A stretch of DNA of 64,000 nucleotides from Shewanella pneumatophori (GCF_023283895.1 NZ_JAKILB010000005.1:248001-312000), one strand, 5' to 3'; positions 29,180-38,156 are shown, counted from the first letter of the stretch. Notes: generated from the sequence alone by a model not told the origin. Translations and numbers: made by a program.

Positions 29180-30319
29180 ATGAATGAGAAAACAACTGCA
29201 GAGCTAGAAAATCTACGAGGTTTAATTGATGGCGTTGATCAGCAACTGCTGCATTTATTAAGAAAGAGACTCGACTTAGTTGCTCAAGTTGGCGCGGTAA
29301 AACATGGCGCAGGTTTGCCTATTTATGCGCCGCAGCGTGAAGCTAACATGCTTGCTAAGCGCCGGGCTGAAGCTAAAGAAATGAATATAGCGCCGCAATT
29401 GATTGAAGATATTCTGCGCCGACTGATGCGTGAATCTTACCTCAATGAAAAAGATGTTGGCTTTAAACAAGTTAAAGCAGATCTTGGCCATGTGGTGATC
29501 GTGGGCGGTGAAGGTAAGCTTGGTGGCTTATTCTCGCAGATGCTGACTCTGTCAGGTTACCAGGTAAAAAGCTTGGATAAAGATGATTGGGTCAATAGCG
29601 AAAGCATTTTTGATGGTGCGGGCTTAGTGATCGTGACAGTGCCAATCAATATTACCTGTGAGTTGATTGCCGACAAACTCACTAATCTACCTAAAGACTG
29701 TATTCTTGCAGATCTCACATCGATCAAAGGCGCGCCGGTAGAGGCAATGCTTGCCGCGCACTCTGGTCCGGTGCTGGGTTTGCACCCAATGTTTGGTCCA
29801 GATGTGGGCAGTTTAGCTAAGCAGGTGGTGGTAGTGTGTCATGGTCGCGATGCTGATGCTTATCAATGGCTGATTGAACAGATTGAAATTTGGGGCGCAC
29901 GCATTGTTGAAGCTGAGCCGAGTAAGCATGATAAAGCCATGCAACTTGTACAAGCGATGCGACACTTTTCCTCATTTGTTTATGGTTTAAATCTTTATAA
30001 AGAAGAAGCCGATATCGAGTCATTATTGCAATTTAGCTCGCCAATTTACCGCTTAGAGTTAGCAATGGTCGGCCGACTATTCGCCCAGAGCCCAGAGCTA
30101 TATGCCGATATTATTTTCGCTCAAGAAGAGAGTTTAGTAGCGATTAGTGATTACTTAGATAATTACTCACAGGCATTATCTATTTTAAAGTCGGGTAATC
30201 GCGATGCGTTTGTAGAGCAGTTTGCTGAAGTGTCTCGTTGGTTTGGCGACTTTGCGCCGCAGTTCCAACGCGAAAGCAGAGCCATGTTGCAATCAGTTAA
30301 TGATATGAAAACTGGTTAA
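29180..30319 (+). CDS. tyrA: Chorismate mutase / prephenate dehydrogenase (T-protein)
   Basis: Makes 4-hydroxyphenylpyruvate for tyrosine. N-terminal AroQ chorismate mutase (about 1-90: [23 protein letters not shown]), then the NAD-binding dehydrogenase with [30 protein letters not shown], and [15 protein letters not shown] with the catalytic His. 379 residues from ATG 29180, with GGAAG eight bases before; the open frame extends six codons further up. It is followed by a terminator. Confidence 0.96.
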   Translation: MNEKTTAELENLRGLIDGVDQQLLHLLRKRLDLVAQVGAVKHGAGLPIYAPQREANMLAKRRAEAKEMNIAPQLIEDILRRLMRESYLNEKDVGFKQVKADLGHVVIVGGEGKLGGLFSQMLTLSGYQVKSLDKDDWVNSESIFDGAGLVIVTVPINITCELIADKLTNLPKDCILADLTSIKGAPVEAMLAAHSGPVLGLHPMFGPDVGSLAKQVVVVCHGRDADAYQWLIEQIEIWGARIVEAEPSKHDKAMQLVQAMRHFSSFVYGLNLYKEEADIESLLQFSSPIYRLELAMVGRLFAQSPELYADIIFAQEESLVAISDYLDNYSQALSILKSGNRDAFVEQFAEVSRWFGDFAPQFQRESRAMLQSVNDMKTG

Positions 30320-30381
30320 TAGTAGCTGCTTACATCAATGCTGTTGTTGGCTCCCATTTCTAGCATGAATTAATCCCCTTT

Positions 30382-30409
30382 ATAAAGGCACCTACTAGGT
30401 GCCTTTTTC
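30382..30409 (+). terminator. Intrinsic terminator of aroF-tyrA
   Basis: Ten-base perfect stem AAAGGCACCT / AGGTGCCTTT with a three-base loop, ending in TTTTTC. Confidence 0.85.
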
Positions 30410-30438
30410 ATATTTGGTTGTTGAAATTCAGCTACTGT

Positions 30439-30453
30439 TGATAATGCTTATCA
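30439..30453. promoter_or_regulatory. Fur-box-like palindrome
   Basis: TGATAATGCTTATCA fits the 7-1-7 Fur model TGATAAT-N-ATTATCA at 14 of 15 positions, but it lies some 265 bases upstream of hcp. A chance AT-rich match is possible. Confidence 0.3.
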
Positions 30454-30674
30454 GTACTCTACTAAAAGTGCTTGAGGCAGTATTTTTAATCCTTATTTGC
30501 TTTATCGCTTTGTTGGTACGCCATTAACTATTGATAAAAAACATTTTTATCTGGTTTCACGTTAACATTCTTAGCCTTTATTAGTGAAATCTAAAAGTGA
30601 TCTCTTTCATAGTTTCAAGCTTTGATCTGAGAAAGTCCTTTTGCAAATTCCCAAGAAGCGTAGACTAATCTTAA

Positions 30675-30697
30675 AACATGTAAATAATATGCATGAT
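30675..30697 (+). promoter_or_regulatory. NsrR-like binding site before hcp
   Basis: The 23-base window has arms AACATGTA and ATGCATGAT around an AT-rich centre. By eye it matches the NsrR model (AAGATGCAT ... ATGCATCTT) at about 16 of 23 positions, including the core ATGYA...ATGCAT. It lies 21 bases before the hcp start, where a repressor would block transcription. Control of hcp-hcr by NsrR is established in other gammaproteobacteria. Confidence 0.55.
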
Positions 30698-30718
30698 TAA
30701 AATATAGGAGTTAGTGTC

Positions 30719-32383
30719 GTGTTTTGTATTCAATGTGAGCAAACAATTAGAACACCTGCGGGTAACGGCTGTAGTTACTCTCAAGGTATGTGCGGTAAGT
30801 CTTCTGATACTTCAGACTTACAAGATCTTCTTATTTATATCTTACAGGGCGTGTCTTCATATGCTGCTTTAGCTCGTGAAGTGGGAATTATCGATCATGA
30901 GATTGATACCTTTGTACCCAAAGCATTCTTTGCGACACTGACTAACGTCAATTTTGATGACGAGCGCATCATTGCTTACACCACTCAAGCAGAAACGTTC
31001 CGTAACCGTTTAAAAGCGGCTTATGAAGCTAAGTGCAGTGAACTTAGTATTCAAGCTAAACCAATGAATGCGCCAATGCAGTTGGTACTCGGTGCGACTA
31101 AGCCTGAAATGCTATCTCAAGCGCTACAAGCTGTGCCTAATCGTGGTAAAGATGAGGTCCATGAAGATATCATGGGTTTACGTTTACTTTGCTTATACGG
31201 CCTTAAAGGCGCAGCAGCCTATATGGAACACGCTCGTGTACTAGAACAAACTAGTGATGAGGTTGCTGGCGAGTTTCATCAAATCATGGCTTTCCTTGGT
31301 GAAGACTCTGTCGATGCCGATAAGCTATTTAATACTGCAATGCAGATTGGTCAGCTTAACTACCGGGTAATGGCCATGCTTGATGAAGGTGAAACTCATG
31401 CATTTGGTCACCCAGAACCTACTCAAGCCAATACCAAGTCAGTTAAAGGTAAGGCGATTTTAGTGTCGGGTCACGACATGAAAGATTTAGAACTTATTCT
31501 TGAACAAACTGAAGGTAAGGGAATCAATGTCTATACCCATGGTGAGATGTTGCCAGCACTGGCTTACCCAGAACTTAAAAAGTATCCACATTTAGTGGGT
31601 AACTACGGCAGCGCTTGGCAAAACCAGCAGAAAGAATTTGCCACATTCCCTGGCGCAGTTGTTATGACATCAAACTGTATCATCGACCCAAATGTGGGTG
31701 ACTACTCAGACCGTATCTTTACTCGCAGCATTGTTGGCTGGCCTGGTGTGACTCATATCATTGGTGACGATTTCAGTGAGGTTATTGCTAAAGCTGAGTC
31801 TTTAGAAGGCTTTATCTATGACGAGATCCCCCATCTAATCACCATAGGTTTTGCTCGTAATGCGCTAATGGCTGCGGCACCTACCGTTATTGAGAATGTT
31901 AAGAGTGGTGCAATCAAGCATTTCTTCTTGGTAGGCGGTTGTGATGGCGATAAGCAAGAGCGTAGTTATTTCACTGATATCGCAACTCAAGCGCCAGCTG
32001 ACTCAGTTATTCTGACTTTAGGGTGTGGTAAGTACAAATTCAACAAGCTTGAGTTTGGTGATATTAACGGTATTCCACGTCTATTGGATATTGGTCAGTG
32101 TAACGATGCTTACTCGGCTATTCAGCTTGCGATTGCGCTTTCTGAAGCGTTCGAGTGTGATATCAATGAACTGCCACTTACGTTAGTGCTGTCTTGGTTT
32201 GAGCAAAAAGCGATTGTAGTGTTGCTAACACTATTATCACTGGGCGTTAAAAACATCATGACTGGCCCAACGGCGCCAGCATTCTTAACGCCTAATCTAG
32301 CCAAGGTGTTAGAAGAGAAGTTTGGTCTTCGCAACACGACAACAGTTGAAGCTGATTTAAACCGCGTACTTAACGTCGCGTAG
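30719..32383 (+). CDS. hcp: Hybrid-cluster protein (hydroxylamine / NO reductase)
   Basis: Cytoplasmic Fe-S protein that removes nitric oxide and hydroxylamine and can drive S-nitrosylation. The N-terminal cysteines follow the C-x2-C-x11-C-x6-C spacing of the enteric (class II, [2Fe-2S]) type (Cys3, 6, 18, 25). Hybrid-cluster ligands lie in later segments such as [25 protein letters not shown] and [11 protein letters not shown]. It starts at GTG 30719, with AGGAG eight bases before. 554 residues. hcr, its reductase, follows after a terminator-like hairpin. Confidence 0.97.
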   Translation: MFCIQCEQTIRTPAGNGCSYSQGMCGKSSDTSDLQDLLIYILQGVSSYAALAREVGIIDHEIDTFVPKAFFATLTNVNFDDERIIAYTTQAETFRNRLKAAYEAKCSELSIQAKPMNAPMQLVLGATKPEMLSQALQAVPNRGKDEVHEDIMGLRLLCLYGLKGAAAYMEHARVLEQTSDEVAGEFHQIMAFLGEDSVDADKLFNTAMQIGQLNYRVMAMLDEGETHAFGHPEPTQANTKSVKGKAILVSGHDMKDLELILEQTEGKGINVYTHGEMLPALAYPELKKYPHLVGNYGSAWQNQQKEFATFPGAVVMTSNCIIDPNVGDYSDRIFTRSIVGWPGVTHIIGDDFSEVIAKAESLEGFIYDEIPHLITIGFARNALMAAAPTVIENVKSGAIKHFFLVGGCDGDKQERSYFTDIATQAPADSVILTLGCGKYKFNKLEFGDINGIPRLLDIGQCNDAYSAIQLAIALSEAFECDINELPLTLVLSWFEQKAIVVLLTLLSLGVKNIMTGPTAPAFLTPNLAKVLEEKFGLRNTTTVEADLNRVLNVA

Positions 32384-32413
32384 CATTAACTGACTCAGGT
32401 GAAAGTTACTCAA

Positions 32414-32443
32414 GAATGGTCACCAACGCGTGGCCATTTTTTA
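32414..32443 (+). terminator. Terminator between hcp and hcr
   Basis: AATGGTCAC / GTGGCCATT (one G-T wobble) with loop CAACGC, then TTTTTT. It should end most hcp transcripts before hcr. Confidence 0.7.
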
Positions 32444-32486
32444 GCTCTAAAATTTACTCGCTTTAGGTGGGAAAGGTAGGTATCGC

Positions 32487-33611
32487 GTGAATGTTGCAGT
32501 CAATAACCAAGTGTCACAACTTGCACCATTTTCAGCTCAGCAGTGGCAATCCGGTGAGCATCAATTAGTGTGCGTTGAAAAGTGGAGTGAAACTCACGAT
32601 GTTACGAGTTTTCGTTTTCAAGGCACACAACCAGTTAAGTTTCATTTTAAACCTGGGCAATTTTTAACTCTATTACTTGAAATTAATGGCGATAAAATAG
32701 CGCGTAGCTACACCATTAGCTCATCGCCTTCGCGCCCCTATTCGATTGTATTAACAGTGAAGCGAATTGCCGGCGGCAAGGTTTCAAATTATCTCGCAGA
32801 AAGCCTTGAAGTGGGGCATATTGTGCGCGCCCTTGGTCCAGACGGCTCGTTTAACTTAGTTGATATTTCTGCTCAAAAGTATCTATTTTTAAGCGCTGGC
32901 TGCGGAATTACGCCTATGTACTCAATGTCACGCTGGTTAGCAGATACTGAAATTGGCGCTGACATTAGTTTTTTGCACAGCGCAAAGTCCAATAAAGATC
33001 TGATTTTTGAATCAGCTATTGCCCAAATGGCTGAGCGCAGTAGCGAGTTTAAACTTAACTATATTTTAGAAGAGCTTGGTATATTCGCTAATGTTGGAGT
33101 AAGCGCTAAGTTTACCGACAAACAAGCCGGGCGCTTGAACACTGAAAACCTTGCACGTCTAGTACCTGACTTTAAAAGCCGCACTGTATTTGTATGTGGA
33201 CCAGAGCCTTATATGAATGCTGTTAAGGCCTTACTTGAATCATTAGACTTTGATATGAGTAAGTTTCACCAAGAAAGCTTTGGCAGCTTTAAAGGTGATA
33301 GTGCTGAGCTCGATGCAGCTAAAGAGCAAATAAAAAGTAACACCGCAGATACGAGTGGCTTTATGTTGAGTATTGCCGACAGGACCCGAGCCTTATCGGC
33401 TGAGCAAACACTGCTTGATGGGATAGAAGCTGAAGGTTTGCCCATCATTGCCGCTTGTCGCTCAGGTGTGTGTGGCGCTTGCAAGTGTAAAGTCGTTACG
33501 GGCGAGGTAGAGTCATCAAGCCAAATGACATTAACAACTGATCAAATTGCTGCCGGTTACGTATTGGCTTGTTCAACTAAGTTAAAGTCAGATGTAACTC
33601 TCGAGCTGTAG
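32487..33611 (+). CDS. hcr: NADH oxidoreductase Hcr
   Basis: Electron donor to Hcp. 374 residues: FAD-binding domain with RSYTISSSP (about 75-85), NAD-binding domain with FLSAGCGITPMYSM and VFVCGPEPYMNAV, and a C-terminal [2Fe-2S] ferredoxin domain with CRSGVCGACKCKV and a fourth Cys in VLACS. It starts at GTG 32487. An extra 60-residue linker between reductase and ferredoxin domains is typical of the family. Confidence 0.94.
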   Translation: MNVAVNNQVSQLAPFSAQQWQSGEHQLVCVEKWSETHDVTSFRFQGTQPVKFHFKPGQFLTLLLEINGDKIARSYTISSSPSRPYSIVLTVKRIAGGKVSNYLAESLEVGHIVRALGPDGSFNLVDISAQKYLFLSAGCGITPMYSMSRWLADTEIGADISFLHSAKSNKDLIFESAIAQMAERSSEFKLNYILEELGIFANVGVSAKFTDKQAGRLNTENLARLVPDFKSRTVFVCGPEPYMNAVKALLESLDFDMSKFHQESFGSFKGDSAELDAAKEQIKSNTADTSGFMLSIADRTRALSAEQTLLDGIEAEGLPIIAACRSGVCGACKCKVVTGEVESSSQMTLTTDQIAAGYVLACSTKLKSDVTLEL

Positions 33612-33699
33612 CTAACAACTAGCGTTATCCGAGTTGATTTAAAGAAACCTTTAATAAATCAGCTTGTAAAGTTGCGTAACTTAGATTGAGAACGTAAGG

Positions 33700-33740
33700 T
33701 TAAAGACAGGCCTTGAAGGATTTGCGCCTGTCTTTAATCG
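33700..33740 (+). terminator. Probable terminator after hcr
   Basis: Twelve-base perfect inverted repeat TTAAAGACAGGC / GCCTGTCTTTAA with a 14-base loop. The T-run is short. Confidence 0.5.
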
Positions 33741-33771
33741 TCTTAGATAATGTGTCTCTATGGAGTGGCGT

Positions 33772-34158
33772 ATGGCATCGACATTACATTCTCAACCGCT
33801 AGCATTAGAAGATAAAAGCCTAGCCCATTTACTGTATGGCATGATGGCTTGTTTCCCGCTTTTTCTTGTCCCCGCAGGGCTTAGCCTACTTATCAATATT
33901 TACCAGCCTCAATCCCAGTGGCTGTCTTTATCAAATACGTCATTAAAGTCTGAATCAGCACTGCAACCAAATAGCCTGATTGCATCACATTTACGTTGGC
34001 AGCGCTGGTCGCTCATTGGCATGTTTGCAGTGATGTTTGTTGGCTATCTAATTAATACACAATGGCTTAGTACAACTTTGTATGTGGCTGCAGCTGTGTG
34101 GTTTAGCGGCCGAGTATTCAAAGGCTGGCTTAGCCTGATAGACGGTCGAACTATTTAA
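33772..34158 (+). CDS. Small membrane protein (COG3671/DUF4870-like)
   Basis: 128 residues with three likely membrane segments (about 20-45, 80-95 and 98-115). The layout HLLYGMMACFPLFLVPAGLS ... ASHLRWQRWS ... RVFKGWLSLIDGR matches uncharacterised membrane proteins of the COG3671 type, in which a segment ending in ESHFRWQ precedes the second helix. Start: ATG 33772, since GGAG lies six bases before it; an upstream ATG at 33760 would overlap that site. Function unknown. Confidence 0.7.
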   Translation: MASTLHSQPLALEDKSLAHLLYGMMACFPLFLVPAGLSLLINIYQPQSQWLSLSNTSLKSESALQPNSLIASHLRWQRWSLIGMFAVMFVGYLINTQWLSTTLYVAAAVWFSGRVFKGWLSLIDGRTI

Positions 34159-34195
34159 CCTTTCCTTAGCTGTTTTATTTGACTGAGAGCTGCCT

Positions 34196-35482
34196 GTGAC
34201 AAGCTACGAAATCCTTTGCCTTTTATCTGCCCTTTCTTTAGTGATCTCGTTAATTTCTTCACGGTTACATCGTTGGCAGCAAACCATCACCATTACCGCA
34301 TTAGCCCTAGGCTTGAGCTTAGTTATTTTAATTGCCGGTAAAATCTTTGGTGTGGAGCTCTACTCGACTTTAGTGACAGATCTTGAACAGCTTGATTTTA
34401 AAGCCTTACTGCTTAATGGCATGTTAGGTTTCTTATTATTTGCTGGCGCGCTGCAGATAAAATTGAATGTGCTTAAACAGCAGCGATGGGAGATCTTTGT
34501 GTTGGCTTTTGTAGGCACCTTGATCTCGACCTTGATTATTGGTGGTTTGTTATATCTATTGTCAGGCTTATTAGAACTGCAGCTTGATTTTAGTTATTGC
34601 CTGCTGTTTGGCGCGTTGATTTCACCGACTGATCCCATTGCAGTTCTCGCGATAATTAAACAGCTTGGCGCACCGGAAGATATCGCTATTCAGGTTGAAG
34701 GCGAGTCTTTATTTAATGATGGTATTGGTCTGGTGATTTTTGTTGCCATTTCACAAGTTGCATTTTCAACAGAGCCGTTAACTATAGCTGGGGTTAGCGG
34801 TCTGTTTGTTCGTGAAGCATTAGGTGGGCTGCTTTATGGCGGCATTTTAGCTGCAATTTTGCATGGTATGCTGCATTTTTCTGAAGAGCGAACTCAGTAC
34901 TTATTGATGACACTACTTGTGCCAAGTGCAGGCTACGTTGGCGCAGATATGTTAGGCGTTTCTGGCCCATTAGCTATGGTGACATCGGGAATTATTATCG
35001 GTAATGTCAGTGTGCCTAAGCTGCTAAAAGAACATGAATGGCAGCACCTAGATAGCTTTTGGTTGTTAATTGAGTCTTTCTTTAATTCATTACTATTCTT
35101 ATTACTTGGTTTGTTGCTACTGCTGATTCATTTTGACGCCGAATTATGGTGGTTTATGTTGCTGGCTGTGCCAATAGTCCTTATTGGGCGAACAGTCAGT
35201 ATTTACCTGCCCTATATTGGGTTTAGACGTTTTAGGCACTATAACTCTTACGCTGAAAAGATATTAGTCTGGGGCGGATTACGTGGCGGCCTAGCGCTTG
35301 CAATGGCAATGAGTCTGCCAACTGGAGTAGTGATAATTAGCGGGAGTAATATTGATTTACGTGAGCTGCTAATGGTGATGACGTACGCTGTGGTGGTGTT
35401 TTCGATATTGGTTCAAGGCACCACAATCCCAAATCTAATAGATAAAAGTAACGCTGAGCATGAAGCCCAGCGTAAATCTTAA
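34196..35482 (+). CDS. CPA1-family Na+(K+)/H+ antiporter (NhaP-type)
   Basis: 428 residues with about twelve membrane segments. CPA1 ion-site motifs are intact: GALISPTDPIAVLAI (with the Asp) and VEGESLFNDGIGLVIF (the ND pair), then VWGGLRGGLALAMAMSLP near residue 360. Exports Na+ or K+ against protons; the exact ion is not readable. It starts at GTG 34196 and ends 25 bases from the convergent pheA. The second Na+/H+ antiporter in this window. Confidence 0.88.
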   Translation: MTSYEILCLLSALSLVISLISSRLHRWQQTITITALALGLSLVILIAGKIFGVELYSTLVTDLEQLDFKALLLNGMLGFLLFAGALQIKLNVLKQQRWEIFVLAFVGTLISTLIIGGLLYLLSGLLELQLDFSYCLLFGALISPTDPIAVLAIIKQLGAPEDIAIQVEGESLFNDGIGLVIFVAISQVAFSTEPLTIAGVSGLFVREALGGLLYGGILAAILHGMLHFSEERTQYLLMTLLVPSAGYVGADMLGVSGPLAMVTSGIIIGNVSVPKLLKEHEWQHLDSFWLLIESFFNSLLFLLLGLLLLLIHFDAELWWFMLLAVPIVLIGRTVSIYLPYIGFRRFRHYNSYAEKILVWGGLRGGLALAMAMSLPTGVVIISGSNIDLRELLMVMTYAVVVFSILVQGTTIPNLIDKSNAEHEAQRKS

Positions 35483-35507
35483 GACTAGTTGCTTTTTGTC
35501 AGTTTAA

Positions 35508-37502
35508 TTAGTGATACAAGTTGCTCAGAACCGTTTTGACGAGTTCATCAGATTGCCCTTGACTACCTGATTCGATAGCACTTAGGTTCATCATTACTCC
35601 ATCACCTTTAAGCTGTTTAATCGCTTTGGCAAAGGTTGGCAATTGTTCAGCATCAATGGCGTAACTAGGATTTACCACCACCGGTAAGTGGCTTAAGGCT
35701 TTTAGCTCAACTAAGGCGGCTAAGTCTAAAGATGGCTTACCTGAGTTATTTAAAGTGGTTACACCTGACTCACACAAAGCCAGTTGCTGATTGCCCTGAC
35801 TTAGTACTTCTTCTGCAGCATTAAGTAAATCATCAACACTTGCCATAGCATTACGCTCTAGAATGACCGGGATAAGTAACGAGCCCAGTTGGGTCAGTAT
35901 GGCTTGGTTATACATTAAGTTACCTGACAGCATGACCATGTCGGCAAATTGAGTCGCAATGGTTAAGTCTGTTTCATGCTCAATGGCTAAAATGCACACT
36001 AAGTCAAACTGGGCGAGGGCATTTTTAAAGTTGTCAATTGAACTAATCAGATCGCTTTGTTGACTGAGCCCTTGAATTACCACAGCCTGAAAACCTGACT
36101 CTTTAAGCGCTTTCGCCATCTGCTCAAACTGCGGCAGATCGATGGGTAGCTGAACCTGAGCTAGCGCGCCAATATGACCATTTCCAAGGCTGAGTTGCCC
36201 ACATAGTACTTGGCTTGGCTGTGCTTTATATTGCTTACTAACACGCTGCTCTTTTGTTTGAGTTGTAGCCTGCACGGTAGTGGCTTTTGAGGTATTTGGC
36301 TCAATCATTAATTGACTACTGCTTAATTGAGTCGGTTTAACCGTCTCACATGGGTAGCAACCTAATACTTTAATGAAGCGGGTGGTTTTTTCTAGCTCTT
36401 TTAGCGCGGCTTGCATTGGTTCACTGGCAAGGTTCGCATCGATATCAAGGTAGAACATCTCTTCCCATGGCGTGCCTGGAATAGGGCGAGATTCAAGTTT
36501 ACTCATGTTTAGATTGCGTGCTTTTAGTACCAACAAAGCTTCAACCAGTGCGCCGGGTTTTTGCCCCGTAGCCATAATAAGGGTGCATTTTGCTGGTAGT
36601 TGTGAAGGCACTTCAACAGCTTTTCTCGCTACTACGATGAAACGGCTTTGGTTAATCTTTTGATTGGCAAGCCCTGAATCAACGGCTTCCAGTTGATAAA
36701 GTGCACCGCCCTCAGCGCTACCAATTGCAGCTACGCTATTGTCATTGGCGTTACAGACCTTTTCCATTGCCTCGGCGCTACTAGAGCAATACTCTAATTT
36801 AAACTCGCCGTGCTGGCTTAAATAACGACTACATTGGCTAATTGGCTGCGGGTGAGCATATACGGTTTTGATATCGTTAATGGTACTGCCGCTATTGGCG
36901 AGTAAACAGTGACCCACCTCAATGGTGGTTTCACCAACAATGGCTAGGCTGGTATGTTGTAACACGTCATAGACTTCATTGATTGAGCCAGAAGAGGTGT
37001 TTTCTATAGGTAAAAAGCCATAATCGGCATGGCCTGATTCAACGGCGCTCACGATTTCATCAAAGCTTTGGCAGCCTAAATCTTGCATTTCTACTTGGCG
37101 TCTATCGCAGTAACGGCTGGCTGCTAGATAAGAGTATGAGCCTCTGGCACCTAAATAGGCGATGCAATATTGCTGCTTTTGGGTTTCAGGATTGGCGCGC
37201 CCATGTAAGTAAGCTTGCTGGTTAAGTACTGAGTCTTCAATGATGCTTTGATAAAGTGAGATCACATAGTGAGCATCGAGCCCTTGTTCGCGACCTTGTT
37301 TAACTAACCTCGACAGTAACTCTTTTTCGCGAGTAGTATCGCGAATAGGCCGAACATCGACTTCTTTACTACGAGCGACATCTAGGCTTAACTCTCTTCT
37401 TCTTGCGAGTAGCGCCAGTAATTCATTGTCGAGGCTAGTGATCTGCTCTCGAGTGTGATTCAACGGTTGTGGTTTACTCATCTTGGCCTCTGCATCTTTC
37501 AT
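35508..37502 (-). CDS. pheA: Chorismate mutase / prephenate dehydratase with an extra C-terminal DAHP-synthase-like domain
   Basis: P-protein for phenylalanine synthesis, 664 residues instead of about 390. Order: AroQ chorismate mutase (15-100); prephenate dehydratase (112-293, YLGARGSYSYLAA, FLPIENTSSGSINEVYD); ACT regulatory domain (303-385, with the Phe-binding GALV 317-320 and ESRP 337-340); a Ser/Thr/Gln-rich linker (390-430); then a domain (432-662) resembling class-I-beta DAHP synthase. In that last domain the expected KPVLLKRG reads IPVILERN, LCERGIRT reads LCESGVTT, VDPSH reads VNPSY and the final VEVHP glutamate is Asn639. It is therefore probably not an active synthase and may be a sensor or scaffold. 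Expression is controlled by the pheL attenuator just upstream. A later ATG (Met8) is an alternative start. Confidence 0.95.
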   Translation of the reverse strand: MKDAEAKMSKPQPLNHTREQITSLDNELLALLARRRELSLDVARSKEVDVRPIRDTTREKELLSRLVKQGREQGLDAHYVISLYQSIIEDSVLNQQAYLHGRANPETQKQQYCIAYLGARGSYSYLAASRYCDRRQVEMQDLGCQSFDEIVSAVESGHADYGFLPIENTSSGSINEVYDVLQHTSLAIVGETTIEVGHCLLANSGSTINDIKTVYAHPQPISQCSRYLSQHGEFKLEYCSSSAEAMEKVCNANDNSVAAIGSAEGGALYQLEAVDSGLANQKINQSRFIVVARKAVEVPSQLPAKCTLIMATGQKPGALVEALLVLKARNLNMSKLESRPIPGTPWEEMFYLDIDANLASEPMQAALKELEKTTRFIKVLGCYPCETVKPTQLSSSQLMIEPNTSKATTVQATTQTKEQRVSKQYKAQPSQVLCGQLSLGNGHIGALAQVQLPIDLPQFEQMAKALKESGFQAVVIQGLSQQSDLISSIDNFKNALAQFDLVCILAIEHETDLTIATQFADMVMLSGNLMYNQAILTQLGSLLIPVILERNAMASVDDLLNAAEEVLSQGNQQLALCESGVTTLNNSGKPSLDLAALVELKALSHLPVVVNPSYAIDAEQLPTFAKAIKQLKGDGVMMNLSAIESGSQGQSDELVKTVLSNLYH

Positions 37503-37554
37503 TGCGCGCTAGTCTTAGTCGGGTGTGATTAAATTAGAACTTACCTTTGCTGAC

Positions 37555-37584
37555 ATAAAAAAGCCTCCCATGTGGGAGGCTTTG
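37555..37584 (-). terminator. Phenylalanine attenuator (terminator stem) of pheA
   Basis: On the minus strand AAAGCCTCCCA pairs with TGGGAGGCTTT, followed by TTTTTT. The alternative antiterminator is also visible: GGAGGC plus GGAATTT (plus-strand 37611-37623) can pair with AAATTCC plus GCCTCC (37575-37590), removing the 5' arm of the terminator. CCTC/GAGG inside the leader gene can in turn mask the antiterminator. Confidence 0.9.
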
Positions 37585-37602
37585 GAATTTTCACTTTCGT
37601 TT

Positions 37603-37677
37603 TTACACCGAAATTCCGCCTCCGTGGGTGAGGGGCATAAAAAAGAAAATAAAAAATACAGTATGGATTTTGTTCAT
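37603..37677 (-). CDS. pheL: phe operon leader peptide PheL
   Basis: 24 codons reading MNKIHTVFFIFFFMPL and then THGGGISV before TAA. Five phenylalanines in a run of six codons (FFIFFF) make it a sensor of charged tRNA-Phe: stalling there lets the antiterminator form and pheA be transcribed. The stop codon lies within the loop region between leader stems. No ribosome site is visible before the ATG, and the best promoter places the transcript start at the ATG itself, so it may be translated from a leaderless mRNA. Too short for ordinary gene finders. Confidence 0.88.
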   Translation of the reverse strand: MNKIHTVFFIFFFMPLTHGGGISV

Positions 37678-37684
37678 GGGATTA

Positions 37685-37713
37685 AAACTAAAGGTGAGGG
37701 CGTTGAGTGTCAA
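37685..37713 (-). promoter_or_regulatory. Promoter of pheL-pheA
   Basis: On the minus strand: perfect TTGACA (37713-37708), exactly 17 bases, TAGTTT (37690-37685). The start of transcription would be at about 37678, next to the pheL ATG at 37677. Confidence 0.6.
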
Positions 37714-37744
37714 TCAAAACTTGGGCTAATTGAGTTTTTTGCAT

Positions 37745-37773
37745 TAAAAAGCGCACCCGAGGGTGCGCTTTGT
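37745..37773 (-). terminator. Intrinsic terminator of raiA
   Basis: Minus strand: AAAGCGCACCC / GGGTGCGCTTT with a two-base centre and TTTTTAATGC after it, 22 bases beyond the raiA stop. Confidence 0.85.
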
Positions 37774-37793
37774 GTGTAAATTTAACAATAACA

Positions 37794-38156
37794 TCAAGCT
37801 GCGTATTCCTCCTCTAAGTTATCATCGAAGTCGTCATCAATTGCTTCATCTTCTATTTTAAGTGTTGCGTGACGTTGACTTTCAGGTTTATGAGTCAGGC
37901 GATTTAGCTGTTTCTCCAGCTTTTGTCCCATTGCATTAATTGCTGCGTAAAGGTCGTCGTGTTTCGCCTGGGCAAATAACTTGGCACTCGGGATGCCGAC
38001 AGAAGCTTCAATTTTAAAACCTTGCTTCTCCTGTTCAAGAATAATGTGTGGATTAATTAGCTGCACATCGTGTCTGGCTAATTTATCAAGTCTGGCTTCA
38101 ATGCGTTCGCGGATAGATTCAGTAACTTCAAAATGCTTGCTAGTAATCTTTATCAT
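37794..38156 (-). CDS. raiA: Ribosome-associated inhibitor RaiA (YfiA/HPF family)
   Basis: Binds the 30S decoding region in stationary phase or cold and blocks translation. 120 residues: MIKITSKHFEVTESIRERIE, HIILEQEKQGFKIEASV, HDDLYAAINAMGQKLEKQL and an acidic C-terminal tail (EDEAIDDDFDDNLEEE) like the YfiA tail that prevents ribosome dimers. It lies upstream of pheL-pheA as in E. coli. A CRP-like palindrome lies 57 bases upstream. Confidence 0.94.
   Translation of the reverse strand: MIKITSKHFEVTESIRERIEARLDKLARHDVQLINPHIILEQEKQGFKIEASVGIPSAKLFAQAKHDDLYAAINAMGQKLEKQLNRLTHKPESQRHATLKIEDEAIDDDFDDNLEEEYAA

Larger units (their letters stand above)
30410..30718. other. Upstream region of hcp
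   Basis: No gene seen. Two palindromes are present: a Fur-like one (30439-30453) next to the tyrA terminator, and an NsrR-like one (30675-30697) close to hcp. Confidence 0.5.

Noticed and set aside
37525..37779. 84-codon open frame on the plus strand opposite the pheA leader
   Set aside because: It is antisense to the pheL peptide, attenuator, promoter and raiA terminator, all of which are explained on the minus strand.
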